DNA of 64,000 nucleotides from Aplectana chamaeleonis (taxonomy: Eukaryota > Nematoda > Chromadorea > Rhabditida > Cosmocercidae). The notes beneath the pieces are model-generated. The model made no database searches. It was not told the origin of the DNA and worked only from the letters and a program-made list of their open reading frames with translations. Location of the stretch: NCBI GenBank assembly GCA_029168955.1, contig JAPDOI010000010.1, positions 1,089,501-1,153,500 of the forward strand, written 5' to 3'. Positions 22,091 through 33,500 of this stretch are shown piece by piece (position 1 is the stretch's first letter; every line of letters begins with the position of its first letter). Position numbers and translations under genes: made by a program.

Positions 22091-22448
22091 AGGCACAGTA
22101 CATCCTCATTCATCAATTTTGTGATTTTTGTTTGATTGTGTAGTAGACTCATCCTGTATAACACGTGCCAAGTACGAGATCTCAAATCCTCCAAATAAGC
22201 GAGATATAAGCGACCAACACAGGCCTGATACCCTTCGCTCACCACCACGCTCCCCCCTCCCAAATTTCCGAACTCAATAGCGGCTAGACGGATGGATGAA
22301 TGCTCAACAAGTTCTCGTTCTTCACTTCATTGCCGGATTGATTCCACCTCCTGTCTCGCTCTCGCGCAACGATTGCGAATGAAGAGAAATACAGGCCTGA
22401 GACAACTCGTCCACCAATATTTTACCCTCAAAACATAGGCATCTTTAA
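22087..22448 (-). mobile_element. TTAA MITE family A, abutting copy
   Basis: It starts TTAAAGGCACAGTACATCC and ends before the shared TTAA at 22445-22448. Its interior is the reverse of the element at 4490-4979 (GTGTTATA opposite, CGATTGCGAATGAAGAG, CAGGCCTGAGACAACTCG). It is 362 bp, shorter than 490, so an internal or terminal part is lost. Confidence 0.75.
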
Positions 22449-22929
22449 AGGCATAGTTCAAGCTCAGGCGCGCAATCTGAGATTTCCATATTATTGTGAA
22501 GTAGATCCACCCTATATAACACCTGCCAAGTGCGAGCCCTTAAATCCTCCAAGAGCGAGATATAGGGAGGAGCCACCCTGGGGCGCCCACAACAGGAATT
22601 CACTTTGGCACGCTCATCTTACGATCTTTAGAGCTCAACTGTGGCGAGATGAGTGATGGTTTCCAATCAGCAGCCCCGTTCTTCTTCCCTCAACCCTCAG
22701 CTTTTCTCCTTATTCAAGTCGCCTCGCATACACCAAATTGCATATGACGGAAGTTACATGCCTCGGACAAGTCGTCCACTAAGCTTCCCCAACTCAATTT
22801 TCAAGGGACCATAACTCTGTTTCCAGGAGGCCTTGTACGATTCCAGAGACATCATTGGAATCAGCGTGTGATCGCCTTTAAGAGGCACAAGAACTGGAAA
22901 AGGATTCTAAGGTTGGACTGTGTCTTTAA
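22445..22929 (-). mobile_element. TTAA MITE family A, third element in the chain
   Basis: The left end TTAAAGGCATAGTTCAA is mirrored by TTGGACTGTGTCTTTAA on the right, ending at 22929 (485 bp). The left TTAA is shared with the preceding element. The interior retains the TATAACACCTGCCAAGTGCG block found in other copies, plus a family B-like stretch (ACAAGTCGTCCAC, GGGACCATAACTC). This suggests recombination between the families or nested fragments. Confidence 0.72.
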
Positions 22930-23052
22930 GAAGCCATACCTCTGTTCATAGGGAGTCTTGGACGATTTGAGAGATACAACTGTGATCAGCACGCAACTCT
23001 CTGAGAAATTAGCAAGAAAACTGAAAAATAATTTTTTGGGTGTTCTGTGCGT

Positions 23053-23330
23053 TTAAAGGCAGTGTTCATGATAAAAACCATGTTTGATTTTTTGGTGGAG
23101 TACGGCAGCTGCGGGGCCTAGCGCAACCCTAAAGTTGAAAACACTAAGGAAAATGAGCTCGGAACGGTCCCTTAGGGCCCCAAAGTTGGACACCCGTCAG
23201 CTCGTCACACCCCAGATGCACCTTCCAAGCCCACCGACGTGAACAAATGAATGCTCGAGATTGTGAGATGAGCGATCGTTTCCGATCAAAAACCTCGTTA
23301 GGCGGAAAAGCAGAAAAACGATTCGTTCGC
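23053..23330 (-). mobile_element. TTAA MITE family B, 3'-truncated copy
   Basis: It starts TTAAAGGCAGTGTTCATGAT and continues through the GACGTGAACAAATGAATGC and TGTGAGATGAGCGAT blocks shared with 43284-43777. It ends near AGAAAAACGATTCG without a recognisable right terminus. It is non-coding. Confidence 0.72.
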
Positions 23331-23744
23331 ATTCGTCGCGCGAGAACGAACCAGCATAAGGAGGTGGATCGGCAATGAACAGCAACAACATTCTCTCTAT
23401 GTTTAACAAAGCATTTGCTGAAGATTGGTTACAATTGTCACTTGAATTGTTCAAAATCAAGGCTAGGAAACCGGTGGTAACAGGCTTCCTGATAATGTAA
23501 CGGTGAGCTTTTTTCCTCCATTGCTTGAAGATTTGTTTTTTATGTCTATTGATTGAATGTGTAATGCCTCACTAGTATATGTGCTGTTTTTACACGTAGG
23601 TTATCTGACGTCTTTGAATAAATAAAGAAAACAGATAATAAATAAGTACACTGGAGTACAGATGCGCAAAAATACTGCAGCAGATGAAGGCCCTTTGCCA
23701 AAAATATGCTAGCAAATGGATGAGGCGCGATCATTGCGACGGGT
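23331..23744. other. Unassigned intergenic DNA
   Basis: No repeat end or exon is recognised between the truncated TTAA element and the MITE fragment at 23745. Confidence 0.3.
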
Positions 23745-23835
23745 CGTACGACTCGGAACACGACCGGCTAGCGAAGTTTTGGTCGCTCATGAAGATCTGC
23801 CGCCGCAGCCCCTCCCATTCACTAGACTGATTTTT
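23745..23835 (+). mobile_element. Fragment of the CTAGACT-ended MITE
   Basis: The order CGACCGG, GGTCGCT, GATCTGCCGCCGCAGCCCC, then CCATTCACTAGACTGA follows the right half of the complete element at 54254-54385 (GATCTACCGTCGCAGCCCC, CCACTCCCTAGACTAAA). The left terminus is missing. Confidence 0.6.
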
Positions 23836-23861
23836 ACGAAGAGCCCATATGTACACTCTGC

Positions 23862-24253
23862 TCAAATTGAAAGCTGCACGTCAACAGAGACAATTCAAAG
23901 GGCTCTAGTTGTGCTCCGGTCCATCTCCGCATACCGGATTCGTGAAAGAACACTTGAGCAGAGTCGCCATAAACTCCATCTTGGGAGTCGTGCCTCCCAA
24001 GGTCAGCGAGACCGAGATGGGACTTCGCAGTCTTGCCAGATGCTCCCTTCCCTCGTTACGATGCGGATACTCCCCCATGCTGATGTCATATTTGCGTAGG
24101 ATTGTTAACAGGAAACCTGACTAGTGCCCAGATTGCGGTAGTCAGGGGCATACTACTGCGCACCTGTTCAATTTCCCGATGAGACCAACTAAATTAACGA
24201 CAATGGATTTGTGGATGAAGCTAGCGCTGGTTGCCGAGTTTCTGGCTCTATGA
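23862..24253 (+). pseudogene. Non-LTR retrotransposon ORF2, 3'-end fragment
   Basis: This is the C-terminal tail of a reverse-transcriptase polyprotein, probably of a Jockey-like clade. After a TAG near 23901 the frame reads ILGVVPPKVSETEMGL, then SLPSLRCGYSPMLMSYLRRI. It is then broken by a TAG just before CPDCGSQGHTTAHLFNFP and ends KLTTMDLWMKLALVAEFLAL. The LRxGY-SYLxRI and CPxC-HLFNxP-LW-FL patterns are typical of the zinc-knuckle tail of these elements. The last zinc-ligand cysteine of HLFNCP is phenylalanine here. The endonuclease and polymerase domains are absent, consistent with 5' truncation on insertion or later loss. The AAG-rich tail follows directly. This is a dead copy. Confidence 0.78.
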
Positions 24254-24276
24254 CGTGAACCCTCTCAGTGGGTGCA

Positions 24277-24293
24277 AAGAAGAAGAAGAAGAG
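24277..24293 (+). repeat. (AAG)n tail of the retrotransposon
   Basis: A short run of AAGAAGAAGAAGAAG-like sequence lies just downstream of the ORF2 fragment. Simple-repeat 3' tails are usual for several non-LTR clades, so this probably marks the element's 3' end. Confidence 0.6.
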
Positions 24294-24540
24294 GGCACTA
24301 ATAGATTCAATAGAAGCATGGGCAAACCCAAATCTCCCTGAAGAAGAGCCATGTTCAAAAATCTGAAACCTGAATCTGTTGAAAACAGCCCATTCTCACT
24401 GCATTCTTGGTTTGTTATAAGCAAACAAGGTGTACACCCACGCCGCTTCGCGGCGTACTTGTGGGCGTATATTGTGACTCATAGATTAATTCAATCTGTG
24501 CAAAATAAGAAGTTAATTATTATCGTTCCTCGAAACTCAG

Positions 24541-27500
24541 TTAGGCCCACAAACTTTCCACAACGCGTGGCGCACTTTCAGTCGGGTCCCGCACACTTTC
24601 CACGGCGCGTGGCGCACTTCCAGTTGGGTCGCGCACACTTTCCACGGCGCAGCGCTCTTTCAGTCTGGTCCCGCACACTTTCCACGGCGCGTGGCGCACT
24701 TCCAGTAGGGTCCCGCAGACTATCGACGGCGCGTAGCGCACTACCAGCCGGGTCCCGTACACTTTCCACGGCGCGTGGTGCACTCCTAGTTGGGTCGCGC
24801 ACACTTTCCGCGACGCGTGGGGCACTTCCAGTAGAGTCGCGCACACTTTCCACGGCGCGTGACGCACTTCCAGTTGGGTTCCGCGGACTTTCGACGGCGC
24901 GTAGCGCACTCCCAGCCGGGTCCTGTACACTTTCCACGGCGCGTGGTGCACTTCCAGTTGAGTCCCACACACTTTCCACGGCGCGTGGCCCCCTCCAGTT
25001 GGGTCCCGCAGACTATCGACGGCGCATAGCGCATTCCCAGCCGTGTCCCGTACACTTTCCTCTGCGCGTGTCGCACTTCCAGTTGGGTCGCGCACACTTT
25101 CCACGGCGCGTGGCGCACGTCCAGTTGAGTCCCACACTTTCCACGGCGCGCGGCGCTTCTAGTTAGGTCCCACACACTTTCAACGGCGCGTGGCGCACTC
25201 CCAGTTGGTTCTCGTGCACTTTCGACGGCGCGTAGCGCACTCCCAGCCGGGTCCCGTACACTTTCCACGGCGCGTGGTGCACTTCCAGTTGAGTCCCACA
25301 CACTTAACCACGGTGCGTGGCGCACTTCCAATTGGGTTCCGCAGACTATCGACGGCGCGTAGCGCACTCCCAGCCGGGTCCCGTACACTTTCCACTGCGC
25401 GTGGCGCACTTCCAGTTGGGTCGCGCACACTTTCCACGGCGCGTGGCGCACTTCCAGTTGAGTCCCACACACTTTCCACGGCGCGCGGCGCACTTCTAGT
25501 TAAGTCCCACACACTTTCAACGGCGCGTGGCGCACTCCCAGTTGGTTCTCGTGCACTTTCGACGCCGCGTAGCGCACTCCCAGCCGGGTCCCGTACACTT
25601 TCCACGGCGCGTGGTGCACTTCCAGTTGAGTCCCACACACTTAACCACGGTGCGTGGCGCACTTCCAATTGGGTTCCGCAGACTATCGACGGCGCGTAGC
25701 GCACTCCCAGCCGGGCCCCTACACTTTCCGCGACGCGTGGGGCACTTCCAGTTGAGTCGCGCACACTTTCCACGGCGCGTGGCGCACTTCCAATTAGGTT
25801 CCGCAGACTATCGACGGCGCGTAGCGCACTCCCAGCCGGGTCCCGTACACTTTCCGCGACGCGTGGGGCACTTCCAGTTGAGTCGCGCACATTTCACACG
25901 GCGCGTGTCGCACTTCCAGTTGGGTCGCGCACACTTTCCACGGCGCGTGGCGCACTTCTAGTTAGGTCCCACACACTTTCAACGGCGCGTGGCGTACTCC
26001 CAGTTGGGTCTCGTGCACTTTCCATGGCGCATGGGGCACTTCCAGTTGGGTCGCGCACACTTTCCACGGCGCGTAGCGCACTCCCAGCCGGGTCCCGTAC
26101 ACTTTCCACGGCGCGTGGCGCACTTCTCGTTGGGTCGCGCACACTTTCCACGGCGCGTGACGAACTTCCAGTTGGGTCCCGCAGACTTTCGACGGCGCGT
26201 AGCGCACTCCCAGCCGGGTCCCGTACACTTTCCACGGCGCGTGGCGCACTTCTTGTTGGGTCGCGCACATTTTACACGGCGCGTGGCGCACTTCCAGTTG
26301 GGTCGCGCACACTTTCCACGGCGCGTGGCGAACTTCCAGTTGGGTCCCGCAGACTTTCGACGGCGCGTAGCAGAGTCCCACACACTTGGCACGGCGCGTG
26401 GCGCACTTCTTGTTGGGTCGCGCACATTTTACACGGCGAGTAGCGCACTCCCAGCCGGGTCCCGTACACTTTCCACTGCGCGTGGCGCACTTCCAGTTGG
26501 GTCGCGCACACTTTCCACGGCGCGTGGCGCACTTCCAGTTGAGTCCCACACACTTGGCACGGCGCGTGGCGCACTTCCAGTTGAGTCCCGCAGGCTATCG
26601 ACGGCGAGTAGCGCACTTCCAGTTGGGTCCCGCACACTTTCCACGGCGCAGCGCTCTTTCAGTCTGGTCCCGCACACTTTCCACGGCGCGTGGCGCACTT
26701 CCAGTTGGGTCCCGCAGACTATCGACGGCGCGTAGCGCACTACCAGCCGGGTCCCGTACACTTTCCACGGCTCGTGGTGCACTTCTAGTTGGGTCGCGCA
26801 CACTTTCCGCGACGCGTGGGGCACTTCCAGTTGAGTCGCGCACACTTTCCACGGCGCGTGGCGCACTCCCAGTTGGGTCCCGCAGACTTTCGACGGCGCG
26901 TGGTGCACTTCTAGTTAGGTCCCACACACTTTCAGCGGCGCGTGGCGCACTCCCAGTAGGGTCTCCTGCACTTTCCATGGCGCATGGGGCACTTCCAGTT
27001 GGGTCGCGCACACTTTCCACGGCGCGTGGCAAACTTCCAGTTGGGTCCCGCAGACTTTCGACGGCGCGTAGCGCACTCCCAGCCGGGTCCCGTACACTTT
27101 CCACGGCGCGTGGCGCACTTCTTGTTGGGTCGCGCACATTTTACACGGCGCGTGGCGCACTTCCAGTTGGGTCCCGCAGACTTTCGACGGCGCGTAGCGC
27201 ACTCCCAGCCGGGTCCCGTACACAATCCACAGCGCGTGGCGCACTTCCAGTTGAGTCGCGCACACTTTCCACGGCGCGTGGCGAACTTCCAGTTGGGTCC
27301 CGCAGCCTTTCGACGGCGCGTAGCGCACTCCCAGCCGGGTCCCGTACACTTTCCACGGCGCGTGGCGCACTTCTTGTTGGGTCGCGCACATTTTACACGG
27401 CGCGTGGCGCACTTCCAGTTGGGTCGCGCACACTTTCCACGGCGCGTGGCGCACTTCCAGTTGGGTCGCGCACACTTTCCACGGCGCGTGGCGCACTTCC

Positions 27501-30500
27501 AGTTGGGTCCCGCAGACTTTCGACGGCGCGTAGCGCACTCCCAGCCGGGTCCCATACACTTTCCACGGCGCGTGGCGCACTTCCAGTTGGGTCGCGCACA
27601 CTTTCCACGGCGCGTGGCGCACTTCCAGTTAGGTCCCACACACTTTCCACGGCGCGTGGCGCACTTCCAGTTAGGTCCCACACACTTTCCACGGCGCGTG
27701 GCGCACTTCCAGTTGAGTCCCGCAGACTATCGACGGCGCATAGCGCACTTCCAGTCCGGTCCCGCACACTTTCCACGGCGCGTGGCGCACTTCCAGTTGA
27801 GTCGCGCACACTTTCCACTGTGCGTGGCGCACTTCTAGTTAGGTCCCACACACTTTCCACGGCGCGTGGCGCACTTCCAGTTGAGTCCCGCAGACTATCG
27901 ACGGCGCGTAGCGCACTCCCAGTTGGGTCGCGCACACTTTCCACGGCGCGTGGCGAACTTCTAGTTAGGTCACACACACTTTCCACGGCGCGTGGCGCAC
28001 TTCCAGTTGAGTCCCGCACACTTTCCACGGCGCGTGGCGCACTTCCAGTTGGGTCGCGCACACTTTCCACTGCGCGTGGCGCACTTCTAGTTAGGTCCCA
28101 CACACTTTCAACGGCGCGTGGCGCACTCCCAGTCTGGGGCCCCTTACACTTTCCACGGCGCGTGGCGCACTTCTAGTTAGGTCATGTACACTTTCCACGG
28201 GGCGTGGTGCACTTCTAGTTGGGTCGCGCACACTTTCCACTGCGCGTGGCGCACTTCTAGTTAGGTCCCACACACTTTCAACGGCGCGTGGCACACTCCC
28301 AGTCTGGGGCCCCTTACACTTTCCACGGCGCGTGGCGCACTTCTAGTTAGGTCCCACACACTTTTAACGGCGCGTGGCGTACTTCCAGTTGAGTCCCGCA
28401 GACTATCGACGGCGCGTAGCGCACTTCCAGTCGGGTCCCGCACACTTTCCACGGCGCGTGGCGCACTTCCAGTTGGGTCGCGCACACTTTCAACGGCGCG
28501 TGGCGCACTTCTAGTTGGGTCGCGCACACTTTCCACGGCGCGTGGCGCACTTCTAGTTGGGTCGCGCACATTTTCCACGGCGCGTGGCGCACTTCTAGTT
28601 AGGTCATGTACACTTTCCACGGGGCGTGGTGCACTTCTAGTTGGGTCGCGCACACTTTCCACTGCGCGTGGCGCACTTCTAGATAGGTCCCACACACTTT
28701 CCACGGCGCGTGGCGCACTTCTAGTTAGGTCCCACACACTTTCCACGGCGCGTGGCGCACTTCCAGTTTATTCCCGCAGACTATCGACGGCGCGTAGCGC
28801 ACTTCCAGTCGGGTCCCGCACACTTTCCACGGCGCGTGGCGCACTTCCAGTTGGGTCGCGCACACTTTCCACGGCGCGTGGCGCACTTCTTGTTGGGTCG
28901 CGCACATTTTACACGGCGCGTGGCGCACTTCCAGTTGGGTCGCGCACATTTTCCACGGCGCGTGGCGCACTTCTAGTTAGGTCATGTACACTTTCCACGG
29001 GGCGTGGTGCACTTCTAGTTGGGTCGCGCACACTTTCCACTGCGCGTGGCGCACTTCTATATAGGTCCCACACACTTTCCACGGCGCGTGGCGCACTTCT
29101 AGTTAGGTCCCACACACTTTCCACGGCGCGTGGCGCACTTCCAGTTTATTCCCGCAGACTATCGACGGCGCGTAGCGCACTTCCAGTCGGGTCCCGCACA
29201 CTTTCCACGGCGCGTGGCGCACTTCCAGTTGGGTCGCGCACACTTTCCACGGCGCGTGGCGCACTTCTTGTTGGGTCGCGCACATTTTACACGGCGCGTG
29301 GCGCACTTCCAGTTGGGTCGCGCACACTTTCCACGGCGCGTGGCGCACTTCCAGTTGGGTCGCGCACACTTTCCACGGCGCGTGGCGAACTTCCAGTTGG
29401 GTCCCGCAGACTTTCGACGGCGCGTAGCGCACTCCCAGCCGGGTCCCATACACTTTCCACGGCGCGTGGCGCACTTCCAGTTGGGTCGCGCACACTTTCC
29501 ACGGCGCGTGGCGCACTTCCAGTTAGGTCCCACACACTTTCCACGGCGCGTGGCGCACTTCCAGTTAGGTCCCACACACTTTCCACGGCGCGTGGCGCAC
29601 TTCCAGTTGAGTCCCGCAGACTATTGACGGCGCATAGCGCACTTCCAGTCCGGTCCCGCACACTTTCCACGGCGCGTGGCGCACTTCCAGATGGGTCGCG
29701 CACACTTTCCACTGCGCGTGGCGCACTTCTAGTTAGGTCCCACACACTTTCAACGGCGCGTGGCGCACTTCCAGTTGAGTCCCGCAGACTATCGACGGCG
29801 CGTAGCGCACTTCCAGTTGGGTCGCGCACACTTTCCACGGCGCGTGGCGCACTTCTAGTTAGGTCACACACACTTTCCACGGCGCGTGGCGCACTTCCAG
29901 TTGAGTCCCGCACACTTTCCACGGCGCGTGGCGCACTTCCAGTTGGGTCGCGCACACTTTCCACTGCGCGTGGCGCACTTCTAGTTAGGTCCCACACACT
30001 TTCAACGGCGCGTGGCGCACTCCCAGTCTGGGGCCCCTTACACTTTCCACGGCGCGTGGCGCACTTCTAGTTAGGTCATGTACACTTTCCACGGGGCGTG
30101 GTGCACTTCTAGTTGGGTCGCGCACACTTTCCACTGCGCGTGGCGCACTTCTAGTTAGGTCCCACACACTTTCAACGGCGCGTGGCACACTCCCAGTCTG
30201 GGGCCCCTTACACTTTCAACGGCGCGTGGCGTACTTCTAGTTAGGTCCCACACACTTTTAACGGCGCGTGGCGTACTTCCAGGTGAGTCCCGCAGACTGT
30301 CGACGGCGCGTAGCGCGCTTCCAGTCGGGTCCCGCACACTTTCCACGGCGCGTGGCGCACTTCCAGTTGGGTCGCGCACACTTTCAACGGCGCGTGGCGC
30401 ACTTCTAGTTGGCTCACTCACACTTTCCACGGCTCGTGCCGCACTTCTAGTTGGGTCGCGCACACCTTCAATGACGCGTGGCTCACTTCTAGTGGGGTCA

Positions 30501-33500
30501 GGCACACTTTCCACGGGCGCGTGGTGCACTTCTAGTTGGGTCGCGCACACTTTCACCGCGCGTGGCGCACTTCTATAGGTCCCACACACTTTCCACGGCG
30601 CGTGGCGCACTTCTAGTTAGGTCCCACACACTTTACACGGCGCGTGGCGCACTTCCAGTTGGGTCGCGCACACTTTCCACTGCGCGTGGCGCACTTCTAG
30701 TTAGGTCCCACACACTTTCAACGGCGCGTGGCGCACTCCCAGTCTGGGGCCCCCTTACACTTTCCACGGCGCGTGGCGCACTTCTAGTTGGGTCGCGCAC
30801 ACTTTCCACGGCGCGTGGCGCACTTCTAGTTGGGTCGCGCACACTTTCCACTGCGCGTGGCGCACTTCTAGTTAGGTCCCACACACTTTCAACGGCGCGT
30901 GGCACACTCCCAGTCTGGGGCCCCTTACACTTTCCACGGCGCGTGGCGCACTTCTAGTTAGGTCCCACACACTTTTAACGGCGCGTGGCGTACTTCCAGT
31001 TGAGTCCCGCAGACTATCGACGGCGCGTAGCGCACTTCCAGTCGGGTCCCGCACACTTTCCACGGCGCGTGGCGCACTTCCAGTTGGGTCGCGCACACTT
31101 TCAACGGCGCGTGGCGCACTTCTAGTTGGGTCGCGCACACTTTCCACGGCGCGTGGCGCACTTCTAGTTGGGTCGCGCACATTTTCCACGGCGCGTGGCG
31201 CACTTCTAGTTAGGTCATGTACACTTTCCACGGGGCGTGGTGCACTTCTAGTTGGGTCGCGCACACTTTCCACTGCGCGTGGCGCACTTCTATATAGGTC
31301 CCACACACTTTCCACGGCGCGTGGCGCACTTCTAGTTAGGTCCCACACACTTTCCACGGCGCGTGGCGCACTTCCAGTTTAGTCCCGCAGACTATCGACG
31401 GCGCGTAGCGCACTTCCAGTCGGGTCCCGCACACTTTCCACGGCGCGTGGCGCACTTCCAGTTGGGTCGCGCACACTTTCCACTGCGCGTGGCGCACTTC
31501 TAGTTAGGTCCCACACACTTTCAACGGCGCGTGGCGCACTTCCAGTTGAGTCCCGCAGACTATCGACGGCGCGTAGCGCACTTCCAGTCGGGTCCCGCAC
31601 ACTTTCCACGGCGCGTGGCGCACTTCCAGTTGGGTCGCGCACACTTTCAACGGCGCGTGGCACACTTCTAGTTGGGTCGCGCACACTTTCCACGGCGCGT
31701 GGCGCACTTCTAGTTGTGTCGCGCACATTTTCCACGGCGCGTGGCGCACTTCTAGTTAGGTCATGTACACTTTCCACGGGGCGTGGTGCACTTCTAGTTG
31801 GGTCGCGCACACTTTAAACTGCGCGTGGCGCACTTCTAGATAGGTCCCACACACTTTCCACGGCGCGTGGCGCACTTCTAGTTAGGTCCCACACACTTTC
31901 CACGGCGCGTGGCGCACTTCTAGTTGAGTCCCGCAGACTATCGACGGCGCGTAGCGCACTTCCAGTCGGGTCCCGCACACTTTCCACTGCGCGTGGCGCA
32001 CTTCTAGTTAGCTCCCACACACTTTCAACGGCGCGTGGCGCACTTCTAGTTGGGTCGCGCACACTTTCCACGACGCGTGGCGCACTCCCAGCCGGGTCCC
32101 ATACACTTTCCACGGCGCGTGGCGCGCTTCTTGTTGGGTTGCGCACATTTTACACGGCGCGTGGCGCACTTCCAGTTGGGTCGCGCACACTTTCCACGGC
32201 GCGTGGCGCACTTCTAGTTAGGTCATGTACACTTTCCACGGGGCGTTGGGTCGCGCACACTTTCCACGGCGCGTGGCGCACTTCTAGTTAGGTCATGTAC
32301 ACTTTCCACGGAGCGTTGGGTCGCGCACACTTTCCACTGCGCGTGGCGCACTTCTAGTTAGGTCCCACACACTTTCAACGGCGCGCGGCACACTCCCAGT
32401 CTGTGGCCCCTTACACTTTCCACGGCGCGTGGCGCACTTCTAGTTAGGTCCCACACACTTTCCACGGCGCGTGGCGCACTTCCAGTTGAGTCCCGCAGAC
32501 TATCGACGGCGCGTAGCGCACTACCAGCCGGGTCCCGTACACTTTCCACGGCGCGTGGTGCACTTCTAGTTGGGTCGCGCACACTTTCCGCGACGCGTGG
32601 GGCACTTCCAGTTGAGTCGCGCACACTTTCCACGGCGCGTGGCGCACTTCCAGTTGGGTCCCGCAGACTTTCGACGGCGCGTAGCGCACTCCCAGCCGGG
32701 TCCCGTACACTTTCCGCGGCGCGTGGTGCACTTCCAGTTGGGTCGCGCAAACTTTCCACGGCACGTGGCGCACTCCCAGCCGGGTCCCATACACTTTACA
32801 CGGCGCGTGGCGCACTTCTAGTTAGGTCCCACACATTTTACATGGCGCGTGGCGCACTTCCAGTTGGGTCGCGCACACTTTCCACGGCGCGTGGCGCACT
32901 TCTAGTTAGGTCCCACACACTTTCAACGGCGCGTGGCGCACTCCCAGTTGGGTCTCGCACAATTCCCGTGACGCGTGGGGCACTTCCAGTTGGGTCCCGC
33001 AGACTTTCGACGGCGCGTAGCGCACTCCCAGCCGGGTCCCGTACACTTTCCACGGCGCGTGGCGCACTTCTTGTTGGGTCGCGCACATTTTACACGGCGC
33101 GTGGCGCACTTCCAGTTGGGTCGCGCACACTTTCCACGGCGCGTGGCGCACTTCTAGTTAGGTCCCACACACTTTCAACGGCGCGTGGCGCACTCCCAGT
33201 CTGGGGCCCCTTACACTTTCCACGGCGCGTGGCGCACTTCTTGTTGGGTCGCGCACATTTTACATGGCGCGTGGCGCACTTCCAGTTGGGTCGCGCACAC
33301 TTCCCACGGCGCGTGGCGCACTTCTAGTTAGGTCCCGTACACTTTCCACGGGGCGTGGTGCACTTCTAGTTGGGTCGCGCACACTTTCCGCGACCCGTGG
33401 GGCACTTCCAGTTGGGTCGCGCACACTTTCCACGGTGCGTGGCGCACTCCCAGCCGGGTCCCGTACACTTTCCACGGCGCGTGGCGCACTTCTTGTTGGG

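Noticed and set aside
24425..24475. CGCCGCTTCGCGGCG hairpin just left of satellite A as a replication or satellite-seeding signal
   Set aside because: The stem is only 6 bp with a 3-base loop, and nothing else ties it to the array edge.
26386..28176. 596-codon open frame resembling a long repetitive protein
   Set aside because: It is satellite A read in frame. Other frames on both strands are equally open, and one-base unit-length changes break it at random. There is no start context, splice site or non-repetitive domain.
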